DNA of 64,000 bases from positions 2,762,762-2,826,761 of the forward strand of contig BJKQ01000008.1 in assembly GCA_006538405.1 (NCBI GenBank), in the 5' to 3' direction. The position numbers were made by a program, and so were the translations under genes. This document shows positions 11,763 to 23,451 of this stretch, piece by piece; position 1 is the first letter of the stretch; each line of letters starts with the position of its first letter. The notes beneath the pieces were generated by a model. The model saw only the letters and a program-made list of their open reading frames with translations. It was not told the origin of the DNA and made no database searches. The stretch comes from Hansfordia pulvinata. Its lineage: Eukaryota; Ascomycota; Sordariomycetes; Xylariales.

Positions 11763-12749
11763 GACTGACACGTCTGTTTTTCCAACTCAGTGCCAAACAC
11801 CACCTGCAAAGCTGGAGTAGCCGTGACAGGAGTCTGCAATCAGGGGCGGGATGAAAAGCAACAAACTTTTTTAAGATCCCGAGTCATACTTGGTGATGAA
11901 CATTCCGGGTGAGTTTTGAGTAGATTGGTCAGCTTTGGCCGGCACCTGGATGACCTCCATCTGTTGGTTACCGGACTGCTGAGTGCACGGCCTCGTCGAG
12001 CGGGAGCTGCGTCGATTTTGCTGCACCAGAGCCTCTTTGAGCCCCAACCACACGATCTTATCTACCTTTCCACTGCAGATTGCAGACTACGTTCGATATG
12101 AAACGTGCGAGTGAAAGTCAGGGCGACAGGTCTCTGGCATTATCCCAATGAATAGAATCTGGATTTCTCAGCAGTATATCGTTGACGCGTGACTTTTCAT
12201 GAGAAATGTCGTGGATTTGCTTTATGAGTACTGGTAGGTAGCTGAGGTGCGTGTACTCGTACATGTAGGGGCAGGTGGGCAGGTCGCGCGAGGCACCTTG
12301 TGCACTTGGCCCCGCTGTTTTCGATTCTACGGATGCTTCCATACGAGTACCCTATAGGTACCTACCTGCGTAGCGGCTGAGGTCATGCACGATTGGCACA
12401 GGCAGCCTGTCGATTGTATTGTTAGCAAATGGAAAAGAGCCGGCAGCAATTCTTTCCAACCACCTCACATCAACCTGCAACGCCCCCCTTTCAACAGAAG
12501 CTATCGTTTCAACAATCCAATACACCGGTCCACCCCGAATAGCGAAACCCTACCAGCTCGACAAAGACATCCTTCAAACATCACCACCATCGCGCCTCTG
12601 ATCCCGAACCGCCACCACTGGCATTCAGTCCGCCAGCTGCACGCCCACAACCCACGCGCTACCTGCCTCATCAATACGAGCGCCCACCAAAGACATCATC
12701 CGCGACACGACGCGACCGCGCTCGTCGACCATATAGAAACTAAAACACC
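11763..12749. other. Intergenic region
   Basis: About 1 kb with no supported gene. A TAGGTACCTACC string lies near 12353-12366. The last ~250 bp before the EAF6 start are CA/CCA-rich leader sequence. Confidence 0.5.
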
Positions 12750-13533
12750 ATGGGCGACAAGGCGCCCATCGCGGCAGCAGCTGGCGAGCGGCCCGCACAC
12801 GTCACGCCAACAGACTGGGCAGGCTATCAGAAGCAGAGACAACAGCTGAGGGACAGCCTGAATATCCGCGAAAAGCTGCGCAACCAGCTGGTGAGCACAA
12901 TGCGCTTCTCTAGACCCTGGGCGTGCCAGTACATGGAGTCACTAACCAGCAAGTTGAATGGTTCAGGCGCAAGTCGAAGCCAATATTGCCAGCCAAGAAA
13001 ACACGTATCTCGAGTCGACGCCATCTGGTAACATCATCACGGGATTTGACAACTACACCAAAGGCGTCAGTTCCGCCGCCGCCCACCGCCGCCGAACGGG
13101 CCAAATGGACCAGAACCGAGTCTTCTCGCGGTCCTCCATTTCCTACAACGCCAATAACGTGCGTCCTGCTCTACTTGGACAATTTCCCGCATCTACGATG
13201 CCCGCGTATGTGATTATGAGAAGAGAACTGACGGAAGACCGCGTGCAGGCAGAATCTAACGAGGCTGGAACATCTTCAGCATCGACGCCCGCAGCGGCTA
13301 CGCCCATATCGACATCGTTTGCCCGCGACCGGGCTGGAGGCACAACCTCTGAAGCGCCCACGCCCACATCGGCCACCGATCCCAAAGGAAAGAACAGCAA
13401 GAACAACAAGAAGAAGAAGGCCCCTACTGCGGCGGCGGCTGCCGCGGTGGCAGCAGCGTCGACGGCAGAGAGCGAAAACGATACACCGAAGGAAAACAAA
13501 AAGATCCGCACCAGCTTTGGCGCCAGAAAATAG
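12750..13533 (+). CDS. EAF6: Chromatin modification-related protein EAF6 (NuA4 histone acetyltransferase subunit)
   Basis: Three exons: 12750-12890, 12967-13158 and 13249-13533, 205 residues. The first exon encodes an N-terminal helix (QKQRQQLRDSLNIREKLRNQL) that continues in exon 2 as AQVEANIASQENTYLES. Then come SGNIITGFDNYTKG and RVFSRSSISYN, the core EAF6/MEAF6 signature. The C-terminus is a low-complexity Ala/Lys tail (KNNKKKKAPTAAAAAAV) ending SFGARK. EAF6 is a small coiled-coil subunit that helps dock the catalytic HAT module in NuA4 and NuA3/MOZ-type complexes. The 90 bp second intron (13159-13248) has no stop and keeps frame. It has GTGCGT, AACTGAC and GTGCAG signals, so I treat it as an intron. 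The start ATG follows an A-rich ACACC context. Confidence 0.93.
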
Positions 13534-14557
13534 CCCGCAAGCCGCTCGTCTGGCCGGGCGATGTCGCGTGGACTGCCTTTGTCCTGACGCCTTGCGCATG
13601 CTCTTATTTCGCTACGAGGCTTTGCTGGCTGGCGAGGGCTCCTGGCGGAGGAGCAGCGAGCAGAAGACCGGTTTCCTACCAAATTGACGGAATGCCAGGC
13701 GTTCAACGCGGCCGTCCAAGCAGCAGGGAGGCTGCATTCCATCGTTGCCCGCTTCCCGATTGCTTCAGCGAATAGAGCGTAGCATGCTGTTTGATCCTGA
13801 ATACTGGCCGCGCGTGTACCGGCCGACTTGGCACCATGACGAGTTTCACTCAGCAGCAATGACCATGACTGAAGTTTGAGGCGCTCGAGCCCGTGTCGCG
13901 TCGACATCGCGCGGCGCCGCCCGAAAACGGCGGGACGCGCGACCCCTGACTCGTTCTGGCGGATCGAATTACCATGTACCTCTTATATTGATGACTACCT
14001 ACAAGCTCGTACTCCTCGAGTACAGAGGTGGGCTGGCATTGCATCCAAACCGTATCCACTGCGGGGTTGCTCCCTAGCCCGGGTTGTCCCCGAGGTGGGC
14101 GCCACGGTGCCCACGCAGGGAGGCGGGATGAGCCTTGGAGGTTACGAGGTCCAGGCGGCCCAGTGCCATCAAGGTCGTCCATCTATCCGCCGGCTTTGGG
14201 TGGCATAGCGCGCATAGGTGGCGGTCACGCGGCCCCAGCTCCCCCCAGCTCCCCCCAGCCCCGGGTCCGGCGCTCGGTTTGGTCAGCTAACTCGGTACCT
14301 ACGTAATGGCTCTACTGGCACTCGTCCCTGGGACACACATATCCGATCTACGAGTAGACCTGCCTTTGGCTTCCACTTCCACCTGCCTAATGAATCTATT
14401 GCTTGGCTACTGTATCTTCCTCTCTGCCGCCCACCAGCTCGCCTTGTCTTTTCATACATGTACCAACCCGCAGGGTCTTAGAAGACCCGCCCGTGCCCAT
14501 TCAACCACCTCTCAGCTATCCTCACGATAGTCAGCTTTGCCCGTCACGACCTCCACC
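13534..14557. other. Intergenic region
   Basis: About 1 kb between tandem + strand genes. A 254-codon minus-strand frame (13143-13907) is largely the antisense of EAF6 exon 3 and is rejected. A GGTACCTACGTA string occurs at about 14294-14305. No RNA gene is seen. Confidence 0.5.
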
Positions 14558-17148
14558 ATGACAGTCATGGCGACCGAGTTCACCCCCGAGGTGCTCCTTT
14601 CGGCCCCGCGCCGGAGCTCTGCCGTTCCCAACCCGACCGGCACTCATGCTCTGTATACCGGTGAGCCGCCCCGGCCCCCAACCGCGCGTGGCTATGGCTA
14701 CGGCGACAGCATCATGGCTTCGTGAGATGCCGCTCGCCCGCCTTCGCTGCCCTGACCTCCCGTGCTGACTGTCCCCAACCGCCGCAGTCTCGCAGTATTC
14801 GTTCGAAACCCACACGCGATCCTACTCTTTGCGCCTGCTTGACATCAGCACTTCCCAGTCCACCACCTTGTACGAGGACCCGGCCTTCACTGAGCCGACG
14901 TGGATCTCGGACACCGAATTCCTGCTTGTCCGTAATGACTCCAAGAGCACCACCCTGCTGGTCGCTGACGCCACGTCGCCCGGTGCCGAGTAAGCAACCT
15001 TTCCACCCTCGCGTCGTCATGCCGAGCGTCGTTTGGGGGAGCCGCGTGGTTAGCAGGCGATGGCAGAGCTGACGTCCAGGCCGCGCCCCGGCCAATTCTC
15101 AGACCCTTTGAGGTAGCAACATTCAATGGCCTCATCTCCAACATCAAAGCCAAAGACATTGGGGACGGCACCGTGGCCTTCGCCTGCACCGCGCCCACCA
15201 CACCGGCTGGCGACATGTACGACCCTTCTGCTGCCCCCAAGCCTCGATCTTCCGCACGCGTCTACACAAAGCTCTTCGTCCGCCACTGGGATGCCTACGT
15301 CGGCCCCAACCCCAATGCCCTCTGGTATGGCGCGCTCAAGCGCACGCCGGCCCGCGGCAGCGACAACCCGAGCGTCGCCCGGGCTAGCTACTCCCTCCAG
15401 GAGCCCGGCCTGGTCAACGCCCTGCGGGGAACTCAGCTCGAGTGCCCCGTGCCTAACTTCGGCGACGCCTCCGACTACGACATCGGCCGCTCGGGGCTCA
15501 TTTTCGTCTCCAAGGACCCCGAACTCAATCCGGCCCTCTGGACCAAATCAGACCTGTACTATGTGCCCCTGCGCTCCTTCACCGAGCCCGACCCGCCCCG
15601 GCCCCAGCTCGTCAAGACAGGCAAGCTGCGCGGCTACACTGGAAATCCCGTTTTCTCGCACGACGGCTCCAGCGTCGCCTTCAAGCGTATGCGCCACCAC
15701 CAGTACGAGTCGGACAAGCCCCGCCTGATGCTCCTGCCCGACGTCGCCGATCTAAGCAACGTGCAGGAGTTCTACAAATCCGGCGCCGGCGAGGATGACG
15801 AGAACGACGAGGGCGCCTGGGACCTGCGCCCCGAGACCATTGTCTGGAGTCCCGACGACCGCCGGTTGTACGTCACGGCCGAGAAGGAGGCCCGCACACT
15901 CCTCTTCGTCTTGCCCTCGACCCCCTCGGCCGCCACCGAGCTCCCTCGCCCGCTGACCAGCAGCGACTCAATTGCCGACTTCGCAAACCTCCAAGGCGAC
16001 AAGCTCTTCCTCAACACCAGCTCCCTGGTTGACAGCAAGGCCTATTCCATCCTCGACCCGGTCTCCCGGAATATCACCCTGCTCTCCTCTGCCTCGAGGG
16101 GTGGCCGGTCTCTCGGCCTCTCGCCGGAGCAGATCGACGAGTTCTGGTTTCAGGGCGCCGGCAACTACAAATGCCAAGCCCTGGTCGTCAAGCCACCGGG
16201 CTTCGACCCCTCGTCTCCCAAGAAATACCCGCTCGCAATGCTCATCCACGGCGGCCCGCAGGGCGCCTGGGGCCATAGCTGGAGCACCCGCTGGAACCCA
16301 GCCATCTTTGCCCAGCAGGGCTACGTTGTTGTCATGCCCAACCCCACAGGCAGCACCGGCTATGGCCAGGCCCTCACCGACGCCATCGCCGGGGATTGGG
16401 GCGGTCGCCCATACAATGACCTCGTCAACTGCTTCGAGCACATTGCCGAGAAACACCCCCACGTTGACACCACGAACGCCGTGGCCCTTGGTGCCAGCTA
16501 TGGCGGTTACATGATCAGTGGGTGCTATCCTGGCCATCGCTCCCCCTTCTCTACATTCGTCGGTAACCATGTGACTGACTTTCAACCAGACTGGATACAA
16601 GGCCACCCTCTGGGCCGCAAATTCCGGGCTCTCGTTTGCCACGACGGGATTTTCAGCACCATGTCCGATTGGTCCACGGAGGAACTCTTCTTTCCCATCC
16701 ACGACATGGGTGGCACAATTTGGGAAGCGCGCGAGGCCTACGCTCGCTGGGACCCGTCCGCCCGCGTGGGCCACTGGGCTACTCCCCAGCTTGTCATTCA
16801 CTCGGAGCTTGACTACCGTCTACCCATTTCCGAAGGTCTAGCCGCCTTCAATGCCCTCCAAACAAAAGCGGTGGATAGTCGCTTGCTCATGTTCCCTGAT
16901 GAGAACCACGTATGTTTCCCAGATCTGACCAAAACCCACCGGCCTGGTCCAACGTTTTGGGGCCCTTCCTTTTCTCTTGAGAGCGCCTTACTTTCTGGGG
17001 CACTGTGCTGACCTTGGTTCTGCAGTGGGTGCTGAAGCCAGAAAACTCGCTGGTGTGGCACAAAGAGGTCCTCGGTTGGATCAACAAGTACACGGGACAG
17101 GGCATGAGCGGTCTACATGAGGATACGGAGCATCTGCGTGTTAACTAA
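14558..17148 (+). CDS. Dipeptidyl-peptidase 5-like serine peptidase (S9C, prolyl oligopeptidase family)
   Basis: Five exons: 14558-14660, 14788-14989, 15103-16517, 16590-16909 and 17026-17148, 720 residues. The N-terminal ~430 residues form the variable beta-propeller half. The C-terminal alpha/beta-hydrolase half holds [13 protein letters not shown] (oxyanion region), GASYGGYM (nucleophile Ser), SELDYRLP (Asp) and the PDENHW site, whose His is split by the last intron. Fungal DPP5 enzymes remove dipeptides from peptide N-termini. No signal peptide is visible ([20 protein letters not shown]), so this copy is probably intracellular, unlike the secreted DPP V antigens of moulds. The 72 bp intron at 16518-16589 is stop-free and in frame; removing it restores the family sequence [15 protein letters not shown]. 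The gene ends tail-to-tail with the minus-strand coiled-coil gene. Confidence 0.93.
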
Positions 17149-17470
17149 TTGACGAAGCAATACTTTGCGTGGATGACAGTTGTTGAAGTCTGTCCTGAAA
17201 TAGCAAAGCAAGAAAGGTAGTAAGATTGAGAGATGGCACGATGTGAGCAGCTTCGTTGAGGCGTGCCAATTCCTCCATAAGTTTGGTCGCCAGACCGTTC
17301 AGGTAAATCACACGGTTCTGCGACCAGCTTGAATCTATTCCAGGTATTGATTGCCACGCGTGGGTCACGCCATGTGTTTCCGCACACATGTTCGACAGCT
17401 CGATGCTCTCCGACCAGCGCTCCACGGTCCTGTCGTACGGCGTCACCCCGCGGTGGGGGACATCGCTTGC
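17141..17470 (-). other. Possible C-terminal extension of the coiled-coil gene beyond an in-frame TGA
   Basis: This frame continues the upstream 388-residue frame without a shift. After the TGA come 8 codons and then about 101 residues with ordinary protein composition (VTPYDRTVERWSESIELSNM..., later NGLATKLMEELARLNEAAH). It ends at 17141, overlapping the last 8 bases of the convergent peptidase gene. The options are a premature stop in this strain, a sequencing error, stop-codon readthrough, or chance. The codon after TGA is GCA, not the CTA of the well-known fungal readthrough context. Confidence 0.4.
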
Positions 17471-18637
17471 TCATGTAGCTCCGTCGGAGCTCGCCTCCAG
17501 CTGGTGGACCACGGCTTCGAGGTGCTCAATTTTCAATTCTCTGAAATTGATGAGCAGTCTTATGCCAGTCTTCGGGTGCAGCTGTACGTTGGTGGTGGGT
17601 AAAACCTGGGTGAGGTCCGGGAATGTCTTCAACAGTCGGTTTTGGATGTCGTTCGCGATGAAGTCCTTCATCTGCCCAACAAAGTTCTTCACGACCTTGT
17701 ACTCGTTAGGCGCCGGTAGGCTTCGCGACATGTAGTTCAGCTTCTTGAATCGACGGCGAACATATCGAGCTTCCGCCTTTGAGGGTCGGGAGCCTGGACG
17801 CCTTGGTAGAGCCTGAGTCTTGTCGGTGCTTGACTTGATTGTGACAGGCGTCTTGTTGAAAAGCGCCACGCGATTCGCCTTGAAAGGAACTAGACTGCAT
17901 GTCAACTGGGAGCCGGCACCATCGCTGGGTTTAACGGGCGACATACATAGTCTCTGCCGGGCGAGCTTCTCCATGTCTTCCTTTCGAGCATTCAACGCAG
18001 CATCAATAGACCCAAGACTTTCCACTTGACGCTCCATCTGGACAGTGAGCTGCGAAATCTTGCCATCAGAGTCGCCCACATGCTTCCGAAGCCCCTGCAG
18101 TTCGCTTCTGAGGTGGTCGAATTCTCCAGTCCAGAGCTCGTGAAGCTTGGCGACACTTTCAACGCGTGATTGCTCGCCCTGGTCGATCAGTTTCTGCAGG
18201 CTGCTTAGATCCCTGGCATTCTTTGCGACGCCTGCAGTGACTTCGGGGACCAGGTTGTTCAGCCGAGTTTGAAGTGTTCCCAGTTGCTGGCCGGTGTGAC
18301 TCTTGAGCTCTTCAATCGACTGTTTGTTGGATGCATGGCTGTCATCCAGGCGTGTCTGTATCTCTTCAATATCGGCTCGCAGTTCATCGAGCTCCTTCGC
18401 TATCGCGGGGCGGCGTGCCTTCTCCTCCCCCGAGTCCTTGACCAGAGCTTTAATCTTGCTTTCTATGACAACGAGCGAGCCCTGAGCAGCCTTGAGGTTA
18501 AGTGTCATCAAAGTCTGGATCAGCTGCGTCCGCGTTTCGCGACCATTCATATCATTGCCATTCGAATCGCGACACAACGACGCAATCTTGGCAGCACGCA
18601 TGGTTGTTGGTGCCTCGACGCGTTTCTCCATGGCCAT
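17471..18637 (-). CDS. Uncharacterised coiled-coil protein (with possible C-terminal extension)
   Basis: One open frame of 388 residues from the ATG at 18637. Residues ~45-230 are heptad-rich, Gln/Glu/Leu-rich coiled coil (for example KELDELRADIEEIQTRLDD). A basic Ser/Pro linker follows (ALPRRPGSRPSKAEARYVRR). A more globular C-terminal segment then contains VKNFVGQMKDFIANDIQNRL and GIRLLINFRELKIEHLE. I do not recognise a family. After the TGA at 17473-17471 the same frame stays open for 109 more codons, to 17141, with coding-like composition. The true product may therefore be ~498 residues. No good intron signals remove the TGA. Confidence 0.65.
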   Translation of the reverse strand: MAMEKRVEAPTTMRAAKIASLCRDSNGNDMNGRETRTQLIQTLMTLNLKAAQGSLVVIESKIKALVKDSGEEKARRPAIAKELDELRADIEEIQTRLDDSHASNKQSIEELKSHTGQQLGTLQTRLNNLVPEVTAGVAKNARDLSSLQKLIDQGEQSRVESVAKLHELWTGEFDHLRSELQGLRKHVGDSDGKISQLTVQMERQVESLGSIDAALNARKEDMEKLARQRLCMSPVKPSDGAGSQLTCSLVPFKANRVALFNKTPVTIKSSTDKTQALPRRPGSRPSKAEARYVRRRFKKLNYMSRSLPAPNEYKVVKNFVGQMKDFIANDIQNRLLKTFPDLTQVLPTTNVQLHPKTGIRLLINFRELKIEHLEAVVHQLEASSDGAT

Positions 18638-19501
18638 TGCGACGAGGGGTTGTTCAAGGGAATGTCAAAGATACCTTGGAAGAGCCACCAAGATGGGCGG
18701 GGCCAATCGTGAGTGAGGCAAGACAACCAGACGTGCCCATAGACGTGGGATTCAAGATTAGGCAGTCGGGCGAAGACGATTCTGAAGCAGGAAAGGTGGC
18801 TCTGTTGAAATCGGGAGGAGCTCGGGACATGTCTGGAGCAGGAATATCCAAGCAGGTACGGTCGGGCGAGAGTATGAAGCGGAAGTCGCGAAGGCTGCGG
18901 CGAGATGCGAAGCGCGACTGCCACGGCCACAATCATCTGAGGTCGATCCTGCCACGCATGTAATTTGCGCGCCTTCCCGCAGCGGTACGCTGATGGATGA
19001 CCCTAACAACTTCGGCAAGGGGGCGGAACGAATCTGAGTGTAGGGACAAAGCGATTTGACGGGGCGTACAGCCAGGAGAAAGGTCATGTCACTATCTGGG
19101 CAGAGAGCTTGAGTGTTTTGGAAGATTTATTGAGGAAATCGGGCGGCCTAGGTACAGAGAACACGTGAAATAAGCAAACTAGACCCCTGGACAACGCCAG
19201 CGACCCATGGCACACGCTGCGTATCACCTCCATGATACCTGGTGACATTATCTCTGGCCGAGCTGCCCAAATGCAACAAATGAGACGTAAACCCTGGCCT
19301 CCAGTGTGCCCTGACCGAGGCACTCGGTCAGGGTCTGGTCAACCAGATAAACAAGCGTCCACCCGTCTAACGAAACCCGGAAAGGGAATATGCCGTGGGG
19401 AGACGCGTGGATATATTCCTATGCAAAGACGAAAAAACTTTTACTTTTTTTGCGCAGTGTGAAAGGATGCTTGACTTGAGAGCGACGACTTGGCGTTAAG
19501 C
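18638..19501. other. Intergenic region between two minus-strand genes
   Basis: About 0.86 kb. It holds the upstream region of the coiled-coil gene and the 3' side of the eIF4A gene. There are no supported genes. A T/A-rich stretch with A and T runs lies near 19430-19450. Confidence 0.5.
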
Positions 19502-21054
19502 TTAGATCAGGTCGGCAACGTTCATGGGCATCTCCTCGATCTGAGTGCTGTAGAACTGCTCGATCTCTCTCATCATGCGGACGTCATCGGCGGTGACAAA
19601 GTTGATGGCGACACCCTTGCGGCCGAAACGACCGCCGCGACCAATGCGGTGGATGTAGTTCTCGCGGTTAGCGGGAAGGTCGTAGTTGATGACCAGGGAC
19701 ACCTGCTGGACGTCAATGCCACGAGCGAGAAGGTCGGTGGCGATCAGGACACGAGAAGAGCCAGAGCGGAACTCCTTCATGATAAGGTCACGCTGGCCCT
19801 GGTCCATGTCACCGTGCATGGCCGAGACAGTGAAGTCACGGGCGGTGAGCTTGTCGGTAAGCCAGTCGACCTTTCGGCGGGTGTTGCAGAAGATGACGGC
19901 TTGGGTGATGGTGACGGTCTCGTACAAGTCGGACAAGGTGTCGAGCTTCCACTCCTCCTTCTCGACGGCAATGTAGAACTGCTTAATACCCTCAAGGGTG
20001 AGCTCGTCCTTCTTGACCAGGATGCGGACGGGGTCACGCATGAACTTGGTGGTGACCTCAAGGACGTCCTGGGGCATGGTGGCGGACAGCAGGACAACCT
20101 GGGTAGACTGGGGCAGCAGCTGGAAGATGTCGTAGATTTGCTCGGTGAAACCACGCTGGGAGAACAGAGTTAGCTTGATCTCGGTGGAGGGGATCGTCGA
20201 ATCTTACAGAAAGCATCTCGTCGGCCTCGTCGAGAACGAACATCTTCATGCCATCGGTCTTGAGGAAGCGGCGCTGGATCATGTCCTGAACACGGCCGGG
20301 GGTACCGACAACGACCTGGGGACCATCCTGGAGAGCCTTCATGTCCTCACGGACGCTGGTGCCACCAATGCAAGCGTGGCACTCGATCTGCATGAAGTCA
20401 CCAATAGCGATGACGACCTTCTGGATCTGCTGAGCCAGCTCACGGGTGGGGGCGAGGATGAGCGCCTGGCACTGCTTGACGCTGGGGTCGATCTTCTGGA
20501 GAGTCGAGATGGAGAAAGTAGCGGTCTTGCCAGTACCAGACTGGGCCTGCGCAATAACATCGTGGCCTGTTGCGCATCAGCATATTGTGAAGATGAATTC
20601 GTTTGGAGGTAATCCGATTTGCATGCGGGCATCGTGGCGCGCGAAATTTGGCAGAGCCAGGTGGGTCTCAGAGAGGGGTGGGGGTGGCTTACCCTTGATG
20701 ACAGGCATAATGGCGCGCTGCTGGATGGCCGAAGGACGCTCGAAACCGTAGGCGTAAACACCTGAATGAGGAATTTTTGTCAGTACATATTCCGCAATGA
20801 GGGCTACGAGACAGGTCGTGATGGCTGTCGCGAGCGCGAGCGCTGAAGGCGCAAACGCATCGCGGCATGTTGGGCGGGCGATGGTGGCGGTGGAGGGGGA
20901 GGGGGAGGGGCAGAGGTGCGGATGGCGGTGTCGCTGGGGACGAACCTCGGAGGAGCTCAGCCTTCAGGCTCATCTCATCGAAAGAGTCGACGGTCTCGTC
21001 ATAGTTGGACTCGATCTGGGACTGCTCGATGTCCTCGAGCCCCTTGTCAGCCAT
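19502..21054 (-). CDS. tif1: ATP-dependent RNA helicase eIF4A (DEAD-box)
   Basis: Four exons on the minus strand: 21054-20946, 20761-20693, 20566-20208 and 20155-19502, total 396 residues, the normal eIF4A length. All helicase motifs are present in order: the Q-motif region [23 protein letters not shown] (I), PTRELAQQ (Ia), GG, TPGR (Ib), DEAD (II), SAT (III), VIFCNTRRK (IV), ARGIDVQQV (V) and [13 protein letters not shown] (VI). The protein starts [20 protein letters not shown] and ends [11 protein letters not shown], as in fungal eIF4A/TIF1. It unwinds 5' UTR structure as part of eIF4F during cap-dependent initiation. Introns lie early in the gene, as in other filamentous ascomycetes. The third intron (20156-20207, 52 bp) is minimal. 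eIF4A is favoured over the related FAL1 by the N- and C-terminal sequences. Confidence 0.97.
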
Positions 21055-23451
21055 GATTGCTAGAGTCGACTGGTGAAGCTTCCTGAATTCTAAGCACGGC
21101 TCAGAATTCAAGAAGACAAATTACGGCGATCGAAGGTGGGGTCGACCAGGTCGATTATGCGCGGACCGCTGCTTAAAAGCGAACAAGTCCAGCAGAGAAG
21201 AAAAGGAGTAGAATCGAAGACACGGACACGATGCTCTCGACACAGGCGAGAGACGAACGGTCCGGTGGGAAAGGTTCTCTGGTTTGCGGTGGTTATGAGG
21301 TGGAAATTAATCCGGTGAGGTTGGAGGGAAGGGGGGGAGTGAAAAATTCCGGCGCTGCCATGGGTTTTCTGCAAAAAAAAAACCTGAGGGGAGGTCGCCT
21401 CATTCCAACAAAAAAATTGTCTGTGCCGGCCGCCAATCAGCTGACAGGGATGCCCGACGGCAGCGCAGCGCAAGTACCGACAATGTACATCCGAGAAGCG
21501 CAGACATCGTCGAGACCCAACCTAACTGGCTGGGAGGTGCTTGACGGGTGACTCGGGTCGCTCACATGCCTTCTACCAGAAGGTGCATTGAGTGCAGATG
21601 CTCTGCGTGAGATACTCTCCAGGTACTTTGAGCCTCCAAGCTGAGGGCGGGCTTCGGGTAGGCGCCCACCATGATTACACGCCCGTCACATCCAATGCAG
21701 GCTCGACCGGCCAGCGCGTGTGAACGTACCTACCGTACCTACCGTGTCTCTGCCTTCCTGTGGTCGATTCATCAACATGCGTGCCCAACTTTCTGCATCA
21801 TCATTTTACCTGAAGGCAGATTTTGTCATGTTGTCGAAGAGTATGACCACGTTGCGGCCTACTCTGTGCAAGGATTCAAAAGTCAAAAGCTGAGGGGAGC
21901 AGGGGCGTGCATCCAAGTATGACTGAACTCACGGATGACTCTTCGAGGTCTGTACCTACCTCACGTAGCGAACCAAGGCGGCTGTGCAACAGACTGCTTC
22001 CCACATGCGCCCAGGAGCAGGACGAAGGGGCGGCGCTGGACGTACCTTGATGCATTAGGGGACTTAGAAACGCAAGTATTTCGCATGTCAAGCACCTTGA
22101 GGCCTCGAATTCCCCAGGCGGCAACCCCGAGTGCACTCAATCCCAACCCGCGCCTGCTGGTGCACCTTGGGTGCCCGTGTGGAGTGATCGAGACCAACCA
22201 GTCACATCACCGGCACGTGGTATCCCCAGGTGAGCGAAGGGTGACTGGACCGTATCGGCCCAATGAATCCCACTCGTCGAGGCCGCCTGTCCTCCCTTTT
22301 TTCCTATCCTGGCAGACAAGTCTGATATGGCTTGGCTGAATGCAAACACTCTAGACCAAGCGTTATATCAATTTCCCGCGCTCGCACTTCTAATGCTTGG
22401 GATGGATGCGAATATTGTATGCTGGTGCGATAGGTACGGGGACCGCACCCAGCCAGCACCGGCACAGCGACCCATGGATTTGGTTTGCCCCTCCCACGTC
22501 ACCGCCTGGGCGGTCTTATCGAATAGATGCCCAGCCCTAGCCCCTCACCCAATGCGGCCAGAGGAGGGGTGAGGGCGTACTCGTAAGGTACTCGTACACT
22601 GTCTTCAATGTTCCCCAGCCCCTTTTCGCTCAGTACTGGAGCCGGCCGTGTAGCTCCAAGTACCGGCCAGCTGTCGGGTGTTTCTCCAGGGACCTGCGCG
22701 ATACCAGCTGGGCCTTACCTCCACTGACGCGTATGAGAATTCATGAGTACATATCAGATACTCGCGCTATCGCTCATGAAACCCCACTCGCTCCGCCCTG
22801 CCCGGGCCCCTCCGCCAGCCAGTAGTGGAGGCGCTTGAACATGCCCCTCGGGCCCTGGGATGCTCTTCGTCCTCGGTGCATCGGAATTCGTAGGCGCACC
22901 GATTTTCGGTTCTTCTTATCGCTATCGATTTTGGGCACCCGTACCCGCTGCAAAGATGCATGCGAGTATCTGGGTAGGAGGTACGTCGCATGTAGGTACG
23001 AGACGAGTACGTCCTCAACCTCCGGGACGAATTACTGCTCCACAACATACCGGAGGTAGGTGACCCTGGCGGGGCAGCGCCCCAAAATTTCAACCACCCG
23101 AGCAAACCATCAGTCCCGCCTTTCATCGCTGGTGCGCAACCAGATTTGAAGCAACACCCAGTCGAGGCCGCCAGCAGTAGTACTTGGAACAGAGAAGTCC
23201 CGACTTGTTCTCTCTCTACTGCGTTCCTGGCTCCGTTTTCCTGCCTTCTTCGCTCCCGCGCATCTAGGTTGATGAAAAGAGCGGCAGCTCGGTCTGGACA
23301 ACCCGCGATTCAGATTCTATTTCAGAGACAAGAACTGTCGATATCAATTTCCCCTTATCGAACCAATGTGTAGTCCCCACTGAACGAGGCTCACAGCAAT
23401 CACACGCTCAGCGTTTTAAACTTGAGAACGCCGCTTGTCCCTGTGACGAAC
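21055..23451. other. Long intergenic region
   Basis: 2.4 kb between divergent genes (eIF4A - and F-box/JmjC +). No supported gene. Direct CGTACCTAC repeats lie at about 21725-21748, and GTACCTACC is at 21952. GTACTCGTA strings occur near 22570-22600. A poly-A run is at about 21374-21383. Confidence 0.5.

Noticed and set aside
13143..13907. 254-codon minus-strand ORF over EAF6
   Set aside because: Mostly antisense of the Ala/Lys low-complexity EAF6 exon 3.
15968..16801. 277-codon minus-strand ORF inside the DPP5-like gene
   Set aside because: Antisense shadow of a strongly conserved peptidase exon.
17420..17500. Intron removing the TGA in the coiled-coil gene
   Set aside because: The only nearby donors (GTGGTC, GTGACG) are poor and no acceptor with a branch site fits.
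19490..20173. 227-codon plus-strand ORF opposite eIF4A
   Set aside because: Antisense shadow of eIF4A. Its Leu/Val/Asp-rich pattern is typical of reverse-complement coding DNA.
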